Shown: in pieces, positions 18,874 to 26,744 of the stretch
Numbering within the stretch: the first letter of the stretch is position 1
Layout: every line of letters starts with the position of its first letter
From: an uncultured Alphaproteobacteria bacterium
Lineage (GTDB): Bacteria; Pseudomonadota; Alphaproteobacteria; CAAHEQ01; UBA3637
Direction of reading: 5' to 3'
NCBI GenBank assembly: GCA_934203105.1
Contig: CAKPYQ010000004.1
Location: 1-64,000, forward strand
Length of the DNA: 64,000 nucleotides
The notes under the pieces: generated by a model
What the model was told of the DNA's origin: nothing
The model's database searches: none
The model's input: only the letters and a program-made list of their open reading frames with translations
Made by a program: the position numbers and the translations under genes

Positions 18874-20259
18874 TTACTTTACAAAAAATTCAACCAAGCT
18901 TTTTAAATGCCCCATTTCATGAATACTGATGTCGGCAGATGCTTTTTTCTTGTGCGCGTGTTGAGGCGGCATTAAAGCCTTTTCAAAGCCCAACTTAGCC
19001 GCTTCTTTTAAGCGCAAATCCATCTGCGGGACAGCGCGTACTTCACCCGATAAACCCACTTCGCCAAAGACAACCATATCGGCCGGCATCGCTTTTTGCG
19101 TCAGCGATGAAACCACGGCCGCCGCAACGGCTAAATCCGCAGCGGGTTCTGTGATCTTTAATCCGCCGGCGATGTTTAAATAAATATCGCGATTGTTTAA
19201 AATAATGCCGCAACGCGCTTCCAAAACTGCCAATATCATATTCAACCGATTGTTATCCCAACCGACAACCGCACGGCGCGGAGACGTTCCGGACGCCGGC
19301 GCGACCAAAGCTTGCACTTCCACCAGCACGGGGCGCGACCCTTCGATGCCGGCAAAAACACAAGAACCCGAAATATTACCGCGGCGTTCTGCTAAAAACA
19401 GAGCAGAGGGATTTGCCACTTCTTCCAATCCTTGTTCGGTCATTTCAAACACGCCGATTTCATCGGTCGCTCCAAAGCGGTTTTTGACCGCGCGCAAAAT
19501 CCGAAAATGATGACCTCTGTCACCTTCGAAATACAGCACTGTATCGACCATATGTTCTAAAACTCTTGGACCCGCAAGTGTACCTTCTTTTGTCACATGA
19601 CCGACCAGAAATAAAATAAAGCCCTTTCTTTTGGCAAGCCGGATCAATTCATGACCGGCAGCGCGCACTTGCCCCACCGTTCCGGGTGCCGAATCCAATG
19701 TGTCGACAAACATCGTTTGTATCGAATCAATGACAACCACATCGGGCGCTTCGTTTGTATCTAATGTCGTCAGAATGTCGCGGACATTCATCGCGCTGGC
19801 CAACTCTACTTGCGCATTGCTTAAACCCAATCTGGACGCGCGCAAGCGAATTTGTTCAATCGACTCTTCGCCCGAAATGTAAACGCAACGGGCGGGTGAT
19901 CCTTTTTTATTCACACAATTTGCCAACTTTGCAACTGCTTGCAACAATAATGTTGATTTGCCGATACCGGGGTCGCCGCCGACCAAAATGCATGATCCTT
20001 CAACCATACCGCCACCGCAAACGCGATCCAATTCAGCTATACCGGATTTTAAACGAAACGCCTTTTCTGATACGCCTTTTAAATCCACAAATTCAATGGC
20101 GCGGCCGCTTCTGCCCGCGACGGATTTGCTGGTTTCCGGAGTGGCTACGGCTTCTTCTTGGATCGTGTTCCATTTGCCGCAAGCGTCACACTTGCCCGCC
20201 CATTTAGCATAAACGGCGCCGCATTCTTGGCAAACAAATTGCGTGGTCGATTTGGCCAT
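18874..20259 (-). CDS. radA: DNA repair protein RadA
   Basis: A 461-residue RecA-like protein that drives branch migration of recombination intermediates. It has the N-terminal four-cysteine zinc finger (CQECG..CDACG, residues 9-29), Walker A GGDPGIGKST near residue 94, the RadA-specific KNRFG motif near residue 256, and a C-terminal Lon-like domain (LNIAGGLKITEPAADLAVA, FGEVGLSGEVR). The length is standard. It follows mlaF by 3 bases and is probably cotranscribed with it. Confidence 0.97.
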   Translation of the reverse strand: MAKSTTQFVCQECGAVYAKWAGKCDACGKWNTIQEEAVATPETSKSVAGRSGRAIEFVDLKGVSEKAFRLKSGIAELDRVCGGGMVEGSCILVGGDPGIGKSTLLLQAVAKLANCVNKKGSPARCVYISGEESIEQIRLRASRLGLSNAQVELASAMNVRDILTTLDTNEAPDVVVIDSIQTMFVDTLDSAPGTVGQVRAAGHELIRLAKRKGFILFLVGHVTKEGTLAGPRVLEHMVDTVLYFEGDRGHHFRILRAVKNRFGATDEIGVFEMTEQGLEEVANPSALFLAERRGNISGSCVFAGIEGSRPVLVEVQALVAPASGTSPRRAVVGWDNNRLNMILAVLEARCGIILNNRDIYLNIAGGLKITEPAADLAVAAAVVSSLTQKAMPADMVVFGEVGLSGEVRAVPQMDLRLKEAAKLGFEKALMPPQHAHKKKASADISIHEMGHLKSLVEFFVK

Positions 20260-20262
20260 TTT

Positions 20263-21078
20263 TTATTCCTTTACAGACATTTGTATTGGGCCTTTGGCAG
20301 AGCCGCTGATGAATTGTTTGACGTACGGGTTTGTCGTCTTTTCGATTTCTTTGACCGTGCCGACCCAAATGATTTTGCCTTGATAAAGCATCGCGATGCG
20401 GTCCGCAATTTTGCGCGCGGAAGCCATATCATGAGTGATTGTCAAAGCCGTTGCTCCCAAGTTTTTAACACACGACACAATCAATTCATTGATGACGTCA
20501 GACATAATCGGATCCAATCCCGTTGTCGGTTCGTCAAAAAAGATAATTTCGGGGTTGGCGGCAATAGCTCTGGCCAATCCGACGCGCTTTTTCATCCCTC
20601 CCGACAGGTCGGCCGGATACATATCGCCGACATCGACCGTTAAGCCGACTTGTCCCAATTTTTCAATGGCAATGGCTTTGGCTTGTTTTTTGTTCATTTT
20701 TTTGCCTTGGATTAAGCCAAAAGCGACGTTTTCCCAAACGGTCATACTGTCGAACAAAGCCGCTCCTTGAAACAGCATACCGATTTTCGAATTGACCTTT
20801 TCCCGTTCGCGAGCGGACATTTTTAAAATGTCTTGGCCGTCAATTTCAATGACGCCTTTGTCGGGGTAAAGCAAGCCCAAAATGCATTTTAATGTGACGG
20901 ATTTCCCCGTTCCCGAACCGCCGATGATCACCAAAGATTCGCCTTTTTTGATTTCCAAGTCGACCCCTTTTAATACGGCTTTTTTCCCAAAGGATTTATA
21001 AACGTCCTTCATCTTTATTTTGGGAACTTTTAAATCTGTGGGTAACTTTGCCGTCGATTTTTTAAACAATGAAAACAT
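20263..21078 (-). CDS. mlaF: Phospholipid-transport ATPase MlaF
   Basis: A 271-residue ABC ATPase of the Mla/MCE type that powers phospholipid trafficking between the envelope membranes. Walker A is IGGSGTGKSVTLK (near residue 52), the signature LSGGMKKRVGLARA, Walker B IIFFDEPTTGLDP, and the switch His is in ALTITHDM. It follows the permease mlaE by 12 bases. A substrate-binding MlaD (MCE) gene would usually follow; radA follows here instead, so any MlaD must lie elsewhere. Confidence 0.93.
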   Translation of the reverse strand: MFSLFKKSTAKLPTDLKVPKIKMKDVYKSFGKKAVLKGVDLEIKKGESLVIIGGSGTGKSVTLKCILGLLYPDKGVIEIDGQDILKMSAREREKVNSKIGMLFQGAALFDSMTVWENVAFGLIQGKKMNKKQAKAIAIEKLGQVGLTVDVGDMYPADLSGGMKKRVGLARAIAANPEIIFFDEPTTGLDPIMSDVINELIVSCVKNLGATALTITHDMASARKIADRIAMLYQGKIIWVGTVKEIEKTTNPYVKQFISGSAKGPIQMSVKE

Positions 21079-21090
21079 ACTTTTTTACCT

Positions 21091-21864
21091 TTACGTTTGA
21101 AAGAAAATCTCTGTGATGATATAGTTGAAAACCAAAATTAAAATGGACGATGATACAACGGCATTGGTTGTTGCAGCACCGACGCCTTCGGCACCGCCTT
21201 TGGAATGAAAGCCGTTGTAACAGCCCATCAACGTAATAATAAAGCCGAAAACGGACGCTTTGACCAATCCGGAAATGACGTCCATAGGCTGCATAAAATT
21301 CCAAGTATTGATTAAATAAGATGTCGCGTTAAAATCCAATTTATAAACGCCGATCAAGTATCCGCCACAAATGCCCAAAACATCACCGATAAGCACCAAA
21401 ATCGGCAACATCAGCATACCGGCGATAATTCGCGGTGAGATTAAGTATTTAAACGGATTCGTCGAAAGCGTGGATAGCGCATCGATTTGTTCTGTGACGC
21501 GCATTGTGCCCAACTCTGCTGCCATCGCTGCGCCGATTCGGCCGGCTACCATCAAGCCCGCCATAACGGGCGCCAATTCCCGCGTGACGGCAATCCATAC
21601 AACCATAGAAACCGCTCCTTCTGCAGAAACTCTGGCAAAACCTGTGTACGTTTGCAAAGCGATTACCATGCCGGCAAAGGTGGTTGTCAATGCAACAACC
21701 GGCAAAGAGTAAAAGCCAACTTCCAAAAATTGATTTAAAAGTTGCTTAAAATAAAACGGTGGTGTGACACAGTTATAAAGCGCTTTTATAGTAAAGATTC
21801 CTAAGCGTCCCGCAGCTTCGAAAAAGTTAATAAAAACGCGTCCGATCAATCTGACAAATTCCAT
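21091..21864 (-). CDS. mlaE: Phospholipid-transport permease MlaE
   Basis: A 257-residue permease of the MlaE family with an amphipathic N-terminus and about five membrane segments. Recognisable blocks are ALTTTFAGMVIALQTY, VTRELAPVMAGLMVAGRIGAA, AELGTMRVTEQIDAL and SKGGAEGVGAATT. It pairs with the adjacent mlaF to form the inner-membrane ABC core that moves phospholipids or related lipids. AAAATAAGGATAAAA precedes the ATG. It heads the minus-strand series and is divergent from lexA. Confidence 0.93.
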   Translation of the reverse strand: MEFVRLIGRVFINFFEAAGRLGIFTIKALYNCVTPPFYFKQLLNQFLEVGFYSLPVVALTTTFAGMVIALQTYTGFARVSAEGAVSMVVWIAVTRELAPVMAGLMVAGRIGAAMAAELGTMRVTEQIDALSTLSTNPFKYLISPRIIAGMLMLPILVLIGDVLGICGGYLIGVYKLDFNATSYLINTWNFMQPMDVISGLVKASVFGFIITLMGCYNGFHSKGGAEGVGAATTNAVVSSSILILVFNYIITEIFFQT

Positions 21865-21956
21865 TTTTTTATCCTTATTTTAATTATTTTTTTGCAGTAT
21901 AGCCGGCTTTTTGTTTTTTTTCAATAAAAAAAGCCAAAAAAAGCCAAAAAAATGTG

Positions 21957-21985
21957 TTGACAAAGTAAAAGAACTAATGTAGAAC
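21957..21985 (+). promoter_or_regulatory. lexA promoter with SOS box
   Basis: The promoter is TTGACA (21957-21962), a 17-base spacer and TAGAAC (21980-21985). A direct repeat GAAC-N7-GAAC at 21971-21985 overlaps the -10. On the other strand it reads GTTC-N7-GTTC, the known alphaproteobacterial LexA operator. This predicts autoregulation of lexA. Confidence 0.8.
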
Positions 21986-22018
21986 AAAAAGAGAATATTT
22001 AAAGAAAGGGTGAATTTA

Positions 22019-22687
22019 ATGTTGACAGAAAAACAACACAAATTGCTTTTGTTTATCGCAAAGGAAATTGAAAAGCGCGGTGTTTCGCCGTCTTATGACG
22101 AAATGCGTGAGGCGTTGGATTTAAAGTCTAAATCCGGCATTTTTCGCTTGCTCGGATCATTGGAAGAGCGCGGATTTATTCGGCGGTTGCCTCATCGTGC
22201 GCGGGCGTTGGAAGTGGTTAAATTACCCACTGCAAAGGTTGAAAGTTTGCCCGCTCCTGCGGCTTTGTCTTTTGATGCGCCGGCAAATCCGCCGTTGGAA
22301 GATGAAATTGAAATCCCTTTATATGGAAAGATTGCGGCCGGTACGCCGATCGAAGCTGTGCGTGATATGCAAGCGCGCATTCCTGTTCCGCCGTCGTTGA
22401 TGGGGCGCGGTGAGCATTATGCTTTAAAAATCGAAGGCGATTCGATGATTGATGTTGGTATTATGAATGGCGACACGGTGATTATTCAACGGGCAGATAC
22501 GGCCGAAAACGGTGAAATTGTGGTTGCGTTGGTGGACGGATTAGAGGTGACGTTAAAGCGTTTCCGCCGTCAAGGATCGTCTGTGGCGTTAGAGCCTGAA
22601 AATCCGGCGTATCAGACGCGTATTTTACCGGCATCGCGTGTGCGTGTTCAAGGCAAGTTGGTTGCTTTAATGCGTCGATACAGCTGA
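22019..22687 (+). CDS. lexA: LexA SOS repressor
   Basis: A 222-residue repressor-protease. The N-terminal winged helix (about residues 1-70) has the family start [13 protein letters not shown] and the recognition helix in [12 protein letters not shown]. The self-cleavage site A107-G108 (KIAAGTP), nucleophile S142 (EGDSM) and base K180 (VTLKRF) are all present. RecA-stimulated cleavage relieves SOS repression. I start at ATG 22019 because AAAGAAAGGG lies 8 bases upstream; a GTG at 22010 falls on that ribosome site. The upstream SOS box supports autoregulation. It borders the phage-like element, though that element has its own S24 repressor. Confidence 0.97.
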   Translation: MLTEKQHKLLLFIAKEIEKRGVSPSYDEMREALDLKSKSGIFRLLGSLEERGFIRRLPHRARALEVVKLPTAKVESLPAPAALSFDAPANPPLEDEIEIPLYGKIAAGTPIEAVRDMQARIPVPPSLMGRGEHYALKIEGDSMIDVGIMNGDTVIIQRADTAENGEIVVALVDGLEVTLKRFRRQGSSVALEPENPAYQTRILPASRVRVQGKLVALMRRYS

Positions 22688-23277
22688 TTTTTTTATTTTT
22701 CCGTTTTGACTTTTTTCATGGGGACGTTTGGGATTCGTTTTTTCCGTCGGGTGATTTTGAAACTGCCTCTTTCCTAGCGGTCATTCTGACGGTGTTTTCC
22801 CCACCGGTCATTCTGAGCGTCAGCGAAGAATCTCTTAGTGCCTTGTGTCATTCAGAGCGTTGCTCGGAATGACGGGAGGGAGAAAACGCTCTGATGACTA
22901 AAAATAAAACAGCATTTTTTAAGTGGGGGACGCGCCGCGCGAAAATTTCGCGTCCCCCACTTTGCGCCCAAGGCCACATATTAAAAGATTCTTCACTATA
23001 GTTCAGAATGACTGCGTGAATACTAAGAGATTCTTCACATGCGCTCAGAATGACGCGAAAAAAAATGACCAAAATGACGGGGCGTAAAAAAGCGCACAGA
23101 AAATGGCATTGAGGAAGAAAATCCTAAAATCACATAAGGAAAATACAGCCCCGTTCTATAAATAAACGCAACTTCTTACCTATAAATAAAAGTGCATCAA
23201 ACGAATTTCAGATTGAAATTGTTCTTGTCCTTACGGATTCTTCCCTACAAATAAAATATGTAGCGGACGAATAAAAT
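22688..23277. other. Long intergenic region with repeat cluster
   Basis: No gene is supported in this 590-base stretch. It holds several CATTCTGA...GAAGAATCTC phrases in both orientations (22797-23055) around copy 2 of the dispersed palindrome. Nearer the S24 gene there are three CTA(T/C)AAATAAA-like phrases (about 23157, 23180, 23245). It forms the left edge of the phage-like element; no attachment site or integrase is visible. Confidence 0.7.
22921..23014. repeat. Dispersed palindromic repeat, copy 2
   Basis: The 14-base arms AAGTGGGGGACGCG (22921-22934) and complement (22949-22962) are identical to those of copy 1 at 237-279. The tail AAGGCCACATATTAAAAG then GATTCTTCAC is shared too. Only the loop and a few tail bases differ. 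Confidence 0.85.
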
Positions 23278-23913
23278 TTATTGGCTGACCCATAAAACTC
23301 GGCTGATCCACAAAATGTCTTCCATTCTAAAGTTGCAGTCCGGATATTGCGGGTTTAATGATTTTAAATCCAGTTGAAAAGCGGTTTTGCGAATTAACTC
23401 TTTGACCATTACTTCGCCGCTTTTGGTCTTGACAACAACACGGTCGCCGTGGCGAACTTCCGATTCCGGACACACAATCAACCGATCCCCTTCGCGATAG
23501 ACCGGCTCCATACTGTGCCCCGATACCTCCAAAGCATAAACATCTTTGTCCAATTGTATCGGAAATTCAATGCCGTCCCAACCTTCGCTGTTGGTCGGAA
23601 AACCGGCGTCGTCAAAGAAACCGTCGCGCCCCGCTTGTGCAAAACCCAACAAGGGAATCGTCATTTTGGGCGGCAGGTTTGTTTCACCCGCCAAAGCCAT
23701 AAATTCCAAAAAAGTGGTCGATGTTGCTTCCAGAACTTTATTCAAACTTTCCATTGACAACCACCGTTTGCGCCCGTCCGCTCCGATTCGTTTGCTTTTG
23801 TTAAATGAAGTCGGATCCAAGCCGGCTTTTTGGGCCAACGCCGACGGCGATAATTCCAACTTTTCCGCCAATCGGTCAATCCCTTTCCAAATTTCAAAGT
23901 ATGATAAATTCAT
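23278..23913 (-). CDS. S24-family phage-type repressor
   Basis: A 211-residue regulator: an N-terminal helix-turn-helix (about residues 10-65, LSPSALAQKAGLDPTSFNKSK) and a C-terminal S24 self-cleaving peptidase domain. Likely nucleophile S134 (SGHSMEP), general base K171 (VMVKELI) and cleavage bond A94-G95 (FAQAGRDG) are in place, so RecA-linked inactivation is expected. It resembles CI/C2-type repressors. Its own promoter (23961-23989) and the rightward promoter of the phage-like genes (24012-24040) lie back to back, with repeated operator-like sites between them. It probably keeps the downstream cassette silent until DNA damage. AAGGAAAGGACGAAAAA precedes the ATG. Confidence 0.88.
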   Translation of the reverse strand: MNLSYFEIWKGIDRLAEKLELSPSALAQKAGLDPTSFNKSKRIGADGRKRWLSMESLNKVLEATSTTFLEFMALAGETNLPPKMTIPLLGFAQAGRDGFFDDAGFPTNSEGWDGIEFPIQLDKDVYALEVSGHSMEPVYREGDRLIVCPESEVRHGDRVVVKTKSGEVMVKELIRKTAFQLDLKSLNPQYPDCNFRMEDILWISRVLWVSQ

Positions 23914-23960
23914 TTTTTCGTCCTTTCCTTACAGGTATCTTTTTCCGCTGCTTTTTTTTA

Positions 23961-23989
23961 AGTATACAATAGGAAAATATAAAAGTAAA
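23961..23989 (-). promoter_or_regulatory. Promoter of the S24 repressor
   Basis: On the minus strand: TTTACT (23989-23984), exactly 17 bases, then TATACT (23966-23961). Operator-like site 1 (23971-23979) falls in its spacer, suggesting self-regulation. Confidence 0.65.
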
Positions 23990-24035
23990 TAGGAAAATAA
24001 ATATTTTTATCTTGACATAGTGGGAAAATAATCCT
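23971..24035 (+). promoter_or_regulatory. Three operator-like sites of the S24 switch
   Basis: AGGAAAATA occurs at 23971-23979 and 23991-23999. A fuller dyad GGGAAAATAATCCT (RGGA-N6-TCCT) lies at 24022-24035. The start-to-start spacings of 20 and 31 bases are about two and three DNA turns. Site 1 is in the repressor promoter; site 3 is in the spacer of the rightward promoter. The same dyad recurs at 24897-24910. Confidence 0.55.
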
Positions 24036-24040
24036 ATACA
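24012..24040 (+). promoter_or_regulatory. Rightward (early) promoter of the phage-like element
   Basis: TTGACA (24012-24017), a 17-base spacer and TATACA (24035-24040), near consensus. It is followed at 24044-24058 by GAAC-N7-GAAA, one base from an SOS box. It reads towards the genes at 24128 and 24517. Confidence 0.75.
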
Positions 24041-24127
24041 AAAGAACTAAACAAGAAAAGCTTTATTTTTAAATCAATTCTTGTTTTAAGTGTAATATAA
24101 AATCTTTATATATAGGGGAGTAAGAGA

Positions 24128-24499
24128 ATGTTTAAATCGAATAATTTTATGAAAATAGATAACAGGCCGATTCGCTTTTTTGATAATGCGCAAGAAGTTT
24201 GGTTGTGGTTTTGCTTTTGTGAAATGACGCCAAAATCGGGATCAAAAAGTGATTGCGAAACAACGCGTCCATGCGAAACTTCCGATGTCGCAATTATTGT
24301 AAAACGGTTGGTGCGTGACAAAATTTTAACGCAAGAGCATTTGAAAGTGTTGAGCTTATACGGCTTAAAACAAATGCCGCCATATGAAAAATGTGGAGAT
24401 CCGATTCGACATTGCGCCTTATGGAAACAAGCTTTACAGCGGATTTTAGAGCCTTTGAAAGTAAAAGGTATTGTTTGCATGAATGGAACGGCTTTTTAA
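24128..24499 (+). CDS. Small early protein; candidate late-gene activator or antiterminator
   Basis: A 123-residue protein of no recognised family. It is the first gene behind the early promoter. The second half (AIIVKRLVRDKILTQEHLKVLSLYG ... then HCALWKQALQRILEPLKVKGIV) looks helical, with an LxxLxxYG and a KQALxxLxxxLxxKGI pattern reminiscent of phage late regulators (Q- or ArpU-like). Cysteines occur in FCFCE, DCETTRPCE and EKC. The position before a promoter-terminator pair that guards the late genes makes antitermination or late activation attractive, but this is inference from place and shape only. GGGGAGTAAGAG precedes the ATG. Confidence 0.6.
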   Translation: MFKSNNFMKIDNRPIRFFDNAQEVWLWFCFCEMTPKSGSKSDCETTRPCETSDVAIIVKRLVRDKILTQEHLKVLSLYGLKQMPPYEKCGDPIRHCALWKQALQRILEPLKVKGIVCMNGTAF

Positions 24500-24516
24500 A
24501 ATAAAGGAGATATAAA

Positions 24517-24924
24517 ATGATTGGAAGACGTTTAAACGGATATCGTTATGAAAAGGCGATTGTCGGTTTCGGCGGTACGCCTACTTTGTGGTGGATGCGA
24601 TTTTTGAAAAAAGGATTTTATCATTGTATCGTCGCCTTGGGACGGGGTGACGAGTGGTTGATAATTGATCCGCTGCTTTGCTACACCGATGCGATTATGG
24701 TGCATGGTGCAGACATTAAAGAATTTTTTAAAAAACACGGATATCGATTCGTCGAAACAACTATTTCAGAACCTGAAAATAAACTTTTGCGTGTAATGCC
24801 TTACACTTGTGTTGAAACGGCAAAGCGCTTTATTGGTGTTGATAATCCTTATATTTTAACACCTTATAGCCTGTTTTGCTATTTAAATAAAAAAATAGGA
24901 AAAAAATCCTTGACAATGGATTGA
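24517..24924 (+). CDS. Phage-associated protein of unknown function
   Basis: A 135-residue protein. Features: FYHCIVALGRGDEWLIIDP in the middle and MPYTCVETAKRFIGV...TPYSLFCYL near the end. The C-H-D arrangement recalls small cysteine-peptidase or transglutaminase-like folds, but I cannot assign it. AAAGGAGATATAAA precedes the ATG. The late promoter (24910-24938) and operator site 4 (24897-24910) lie in and just past its last codons, so it is the last gene of the early unit. Confidence 0.65.
   Translation: MIGRRLNGYRYEKAIVGFGGTPTLWWMRFLKKGFYHCIVALGRGDEWLIIDPLLCYTDAIMVHGADIKEFFKKHGYRFVETTISEPENKLLRVMPYTCVETAKRFIGVDNPYILTPYSLFCYLNKKIGKKSLTMD
24897..24910 (+). promoter_or_regulatory. Operator-like site 4 at the late promoter
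   Basis: AGGAAAAAAATCCT, a dyad of the same form (RGGA-N6-TCCT) as the site in the early promoter at 24022-24035. It overlaps the first base of the -35 TTGACA. It would let the S24 repressor block the late unit directly. Confidence 0.5.
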
Positions 24925-24938
24925 AAATATGGTATAGT
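24910..24938 (+). promoter_or_regulatory. Late promoter of the phage-like element
   Basis: TTGACA (24910-24915), a 17-base spacer and TATAGT (24933-24938), the strongest-looking promoter in this region. It precedes the structural genes but is followed within about 35 bases by an intrinsic terminator. Confidence 0.75.
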
Positions 24939-24970
24939 GTTCTACAGTTGGTTGGGAAAAGTGTATCTGA

Positions 24971-25003
24971 AAAGGCCTCGATTTTAAATCGGGGCCTTTT
25001 TTT
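24971..25003 (+). terminator. Leader terminator before the structural genes
   Basis: Arms 24971-24984 (AAAGGCCTCGATTT) and 24986-24999 pair with one G-T wobble, the central bases opening into a loop, followed by seven T. A transcript from the promoter at 24910-24938 would stop after about 58 bases, giving either a small RNA or an antitermination control point like lambda tR'. Confidence 0.85.
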
Positions 25004-25075
25004 ATTCCTATCGGCAAAGTCGTCCTTTTTATTAAATGGGCGACTTTTTTAACAACAAAAAAGTTGGAGATGAAA

Positions 25076-25267
25076 ATGAAAAAAGTCAAAGAAGTCATCG
25101 GCTTTGAAACCAAAGTCGAACAAATATCGCCGCAGTCCGCATCGACAGAACGGGACGACGGTTATTTAGCTCGCCAAGCAGGATTGCAAACCGTTCAAAC
25201 ATCTATGCGTGGCATTTTACGAAGCAATGATAATGCGCCGCAACGCAAAAAATTATTAGGAGAATAA
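25076..25267 (+). CDS. Small phage protein preceding the portal
   Basis: 63 residues, charged, beginning MKKVKEVIGFETK. It has no recognised domain. Start at ATG 25076 chosen because TTGGAG lies 6 bases before it; the earlier ATG at 25070 is too close. It ends one base before the portal gene and is likely cotranslated. Small proteins of this kind often precede the connector gene in T7-like phages; function unknown. Confidence 0.6.
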   Translation: MKKVKEVIGFETKVEQISPQSASTERDDGYLARQAGLQTVQTSMRGILRSNDNAPQRKKLLGE

Positions 25268-25268
25268 A

Positions 25269-26744
25269 ATGCTGGATCAATCCAATTTATATCAACGATT
25301 TTTAAAAATGAAATCGCAACGCCAATCGTTGGAAAATACTTGGCGCGAATGTTATGAGTTTGCTTTGCCTCAACGGGAAGGGCTGTTTAGCGGCGTATCC
25401 ACTCAGGTTGATCGCTTGTTTGACGGCACGGCGCCCGACTGTGTTGATCAACTGGCCGCCTCGATTTTTTCGGAATTGACGCCACCGTGGTCAAAATGGT
25501 TCGACTTAAAAGCCGGTATCGACGTTCCCAAAGACGATGAAGAAATTTCCAAAAGCTTGCAAGACATCGCGGATATTTTGAAAAATCATCTTAATCAATC
25601 AACGTTCAGCGTGGAAATGCATCAATGCTTTTTGGATTTGGTGACGGTCGGCACAGCGTGCTTGTTGTTCGAAGAAGCCAAAGCCGGTGAAAAAACGGCG
25701 TTTCATTTTACGGCAATTCCTTTGTCCGAAATTTACGTTGACGAAGGATATTCGGGACGTTTAGATACGACTTTTCGTTATTGTAAATTACCGCTTTCGG
25801 TGATTATGCAACGTTTTGAAAATGCGCGCAAATGTATTGATGAAAGGGCTTTGAATGACAAAAATTGTGCAGATATTTTTATTCCTGTTATTGAATGTGT
25901 TGTGCCTCGCCAATCAGGCGGTTATGAATATATGGCATTTGTGGAAAAAGACCCGGACAACTTGTTCGGCATGCAAGAGCAATTTATTTTAAAGCAAGGG
26001 ACTTTTGACTCATCGCCTTTTATTACTTTCAGATGGTTAAAAGCGGCGGGCGAAGTTTACGGCAGATCGCCGGTGATGAAAGCTTTACCGGACATTAAAA
26101 CAACAAATAAAGTTGTTGAGTTGATTTTGAAAAACGCGACTATTGCCGTGACGGGGATTTGGCAAGCCGAAGATGACGGCGTTTTAAATCCGGCAAACAT
26201 TCGTTTAATTCCGGGATCGATTATTCCCAAAGCCGTCGGATCCAAAGGTTTAACCCCTTTGCAGCCGGCCGGCAATTTCGACGTATCACAATTGATTTTG
26301 GACGACCTGCGCGCGCGCATTCGTCATGCTTTGTTAACCGATAAATTAGGGCAAGTCCAAAATACAAAAATGAGCGCAACGGAAGTTATGGAGCGCAGTG
26401 CCGAAATGGTGCGCATTTTGGGAGCAACTTATGGCCGTTTACAATCCGAATTGTTGACGCCGTTGATCGAACGTGCTTTGAGCATTTTACGCCGACGCGG
26501 AGAAATCCCATCGCTGTATTTAGACGGGCATTTGGTGCAAATCACTTATCAATCCCCGATCGCCAATTTGCAAACAAGCCAAGAAGCCAATAACGCTTTG
26601 ATGTTTTTGCAATCATTGTCCGGATTGAAAATAGATGCTGTCGAAATGTTGGATGTTGCGGCTTTTACAAAATGGTTGGCGTCGCGGTTAAATGTGCCGC
26701 TTTCGTTTATCCGCACACAACAGCCAAAAGGAGATGACAAATGA
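25269..26744 (+). CDS. Phage portal (head-tail connector) protein, podovirus type
   Basis: A 491-residue protein of the Head-tail_con family, equivalent to T7 gp8. It forms the dodecameric ring at one capsid vertex through which DNA is packaged. Recognisable blocks: NTWRECYEFALPQREGLF near residue 23, DRLFDGTAPDCVDQLAASIFSELTPP near 47-72, and in the second half QNTKMSATEVMERSAEM followed by RLQSELLTPLIERAL. Length fits the family (about 500). No truncation or frameshift is visible. AGGAGAATAAA precedes the ATG. Its stop overlaps the next gene in an ATGA. Confidence 0.9.
   Translation: MLDQSNLYQRFLKMKSQRQSLENTWRECYEFALPQREGLFSGVSTQVDRLFDGTAPDCVDQLAASIFSELTPPWSKWFDLKAGIDVPKDDEEISKSLQDIADILKNHLNQSTFSVEMHQCFLDLVTVGTACLLFEEAKAGEKTAFHFTAIPLSEIYVDEGYSGRLDTTFRYCKLPLSVIMQRFENARKCIDERALNDKNCADIFIPVIECVVPRQSGGYEYMAFVEKDPDNLFGMQEQFILKQGTFDSSPFITFRWLKAAGEVYGRSPVMKALPDIKTTNKVVELILKNATIAVTGIWQAEDDGVLNPANIRLIPGSIIPKAVGSKGLTPLQPAGNFDVSQLILDDLRARIRHALLTDKLGQVQNTKMSATEVMERSAEMVRILGATYGRLQSELLTPLIERALSILRRRGEIPSLYLDGHLVQITYQSPIANLQTSQEANNALMFLQSLSGLKIDAVEMLDVAAFTKWLASRLNVPLSFIRTQQPKGDDK

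Noticed and set aside
23150..23260. Three CTA(T/C)AAATAAA phrases as possible attachment or operator sites
   Set aside because: They are AT-rich, irregularly spaced and have no counterpart at the right end of the phage-like element.
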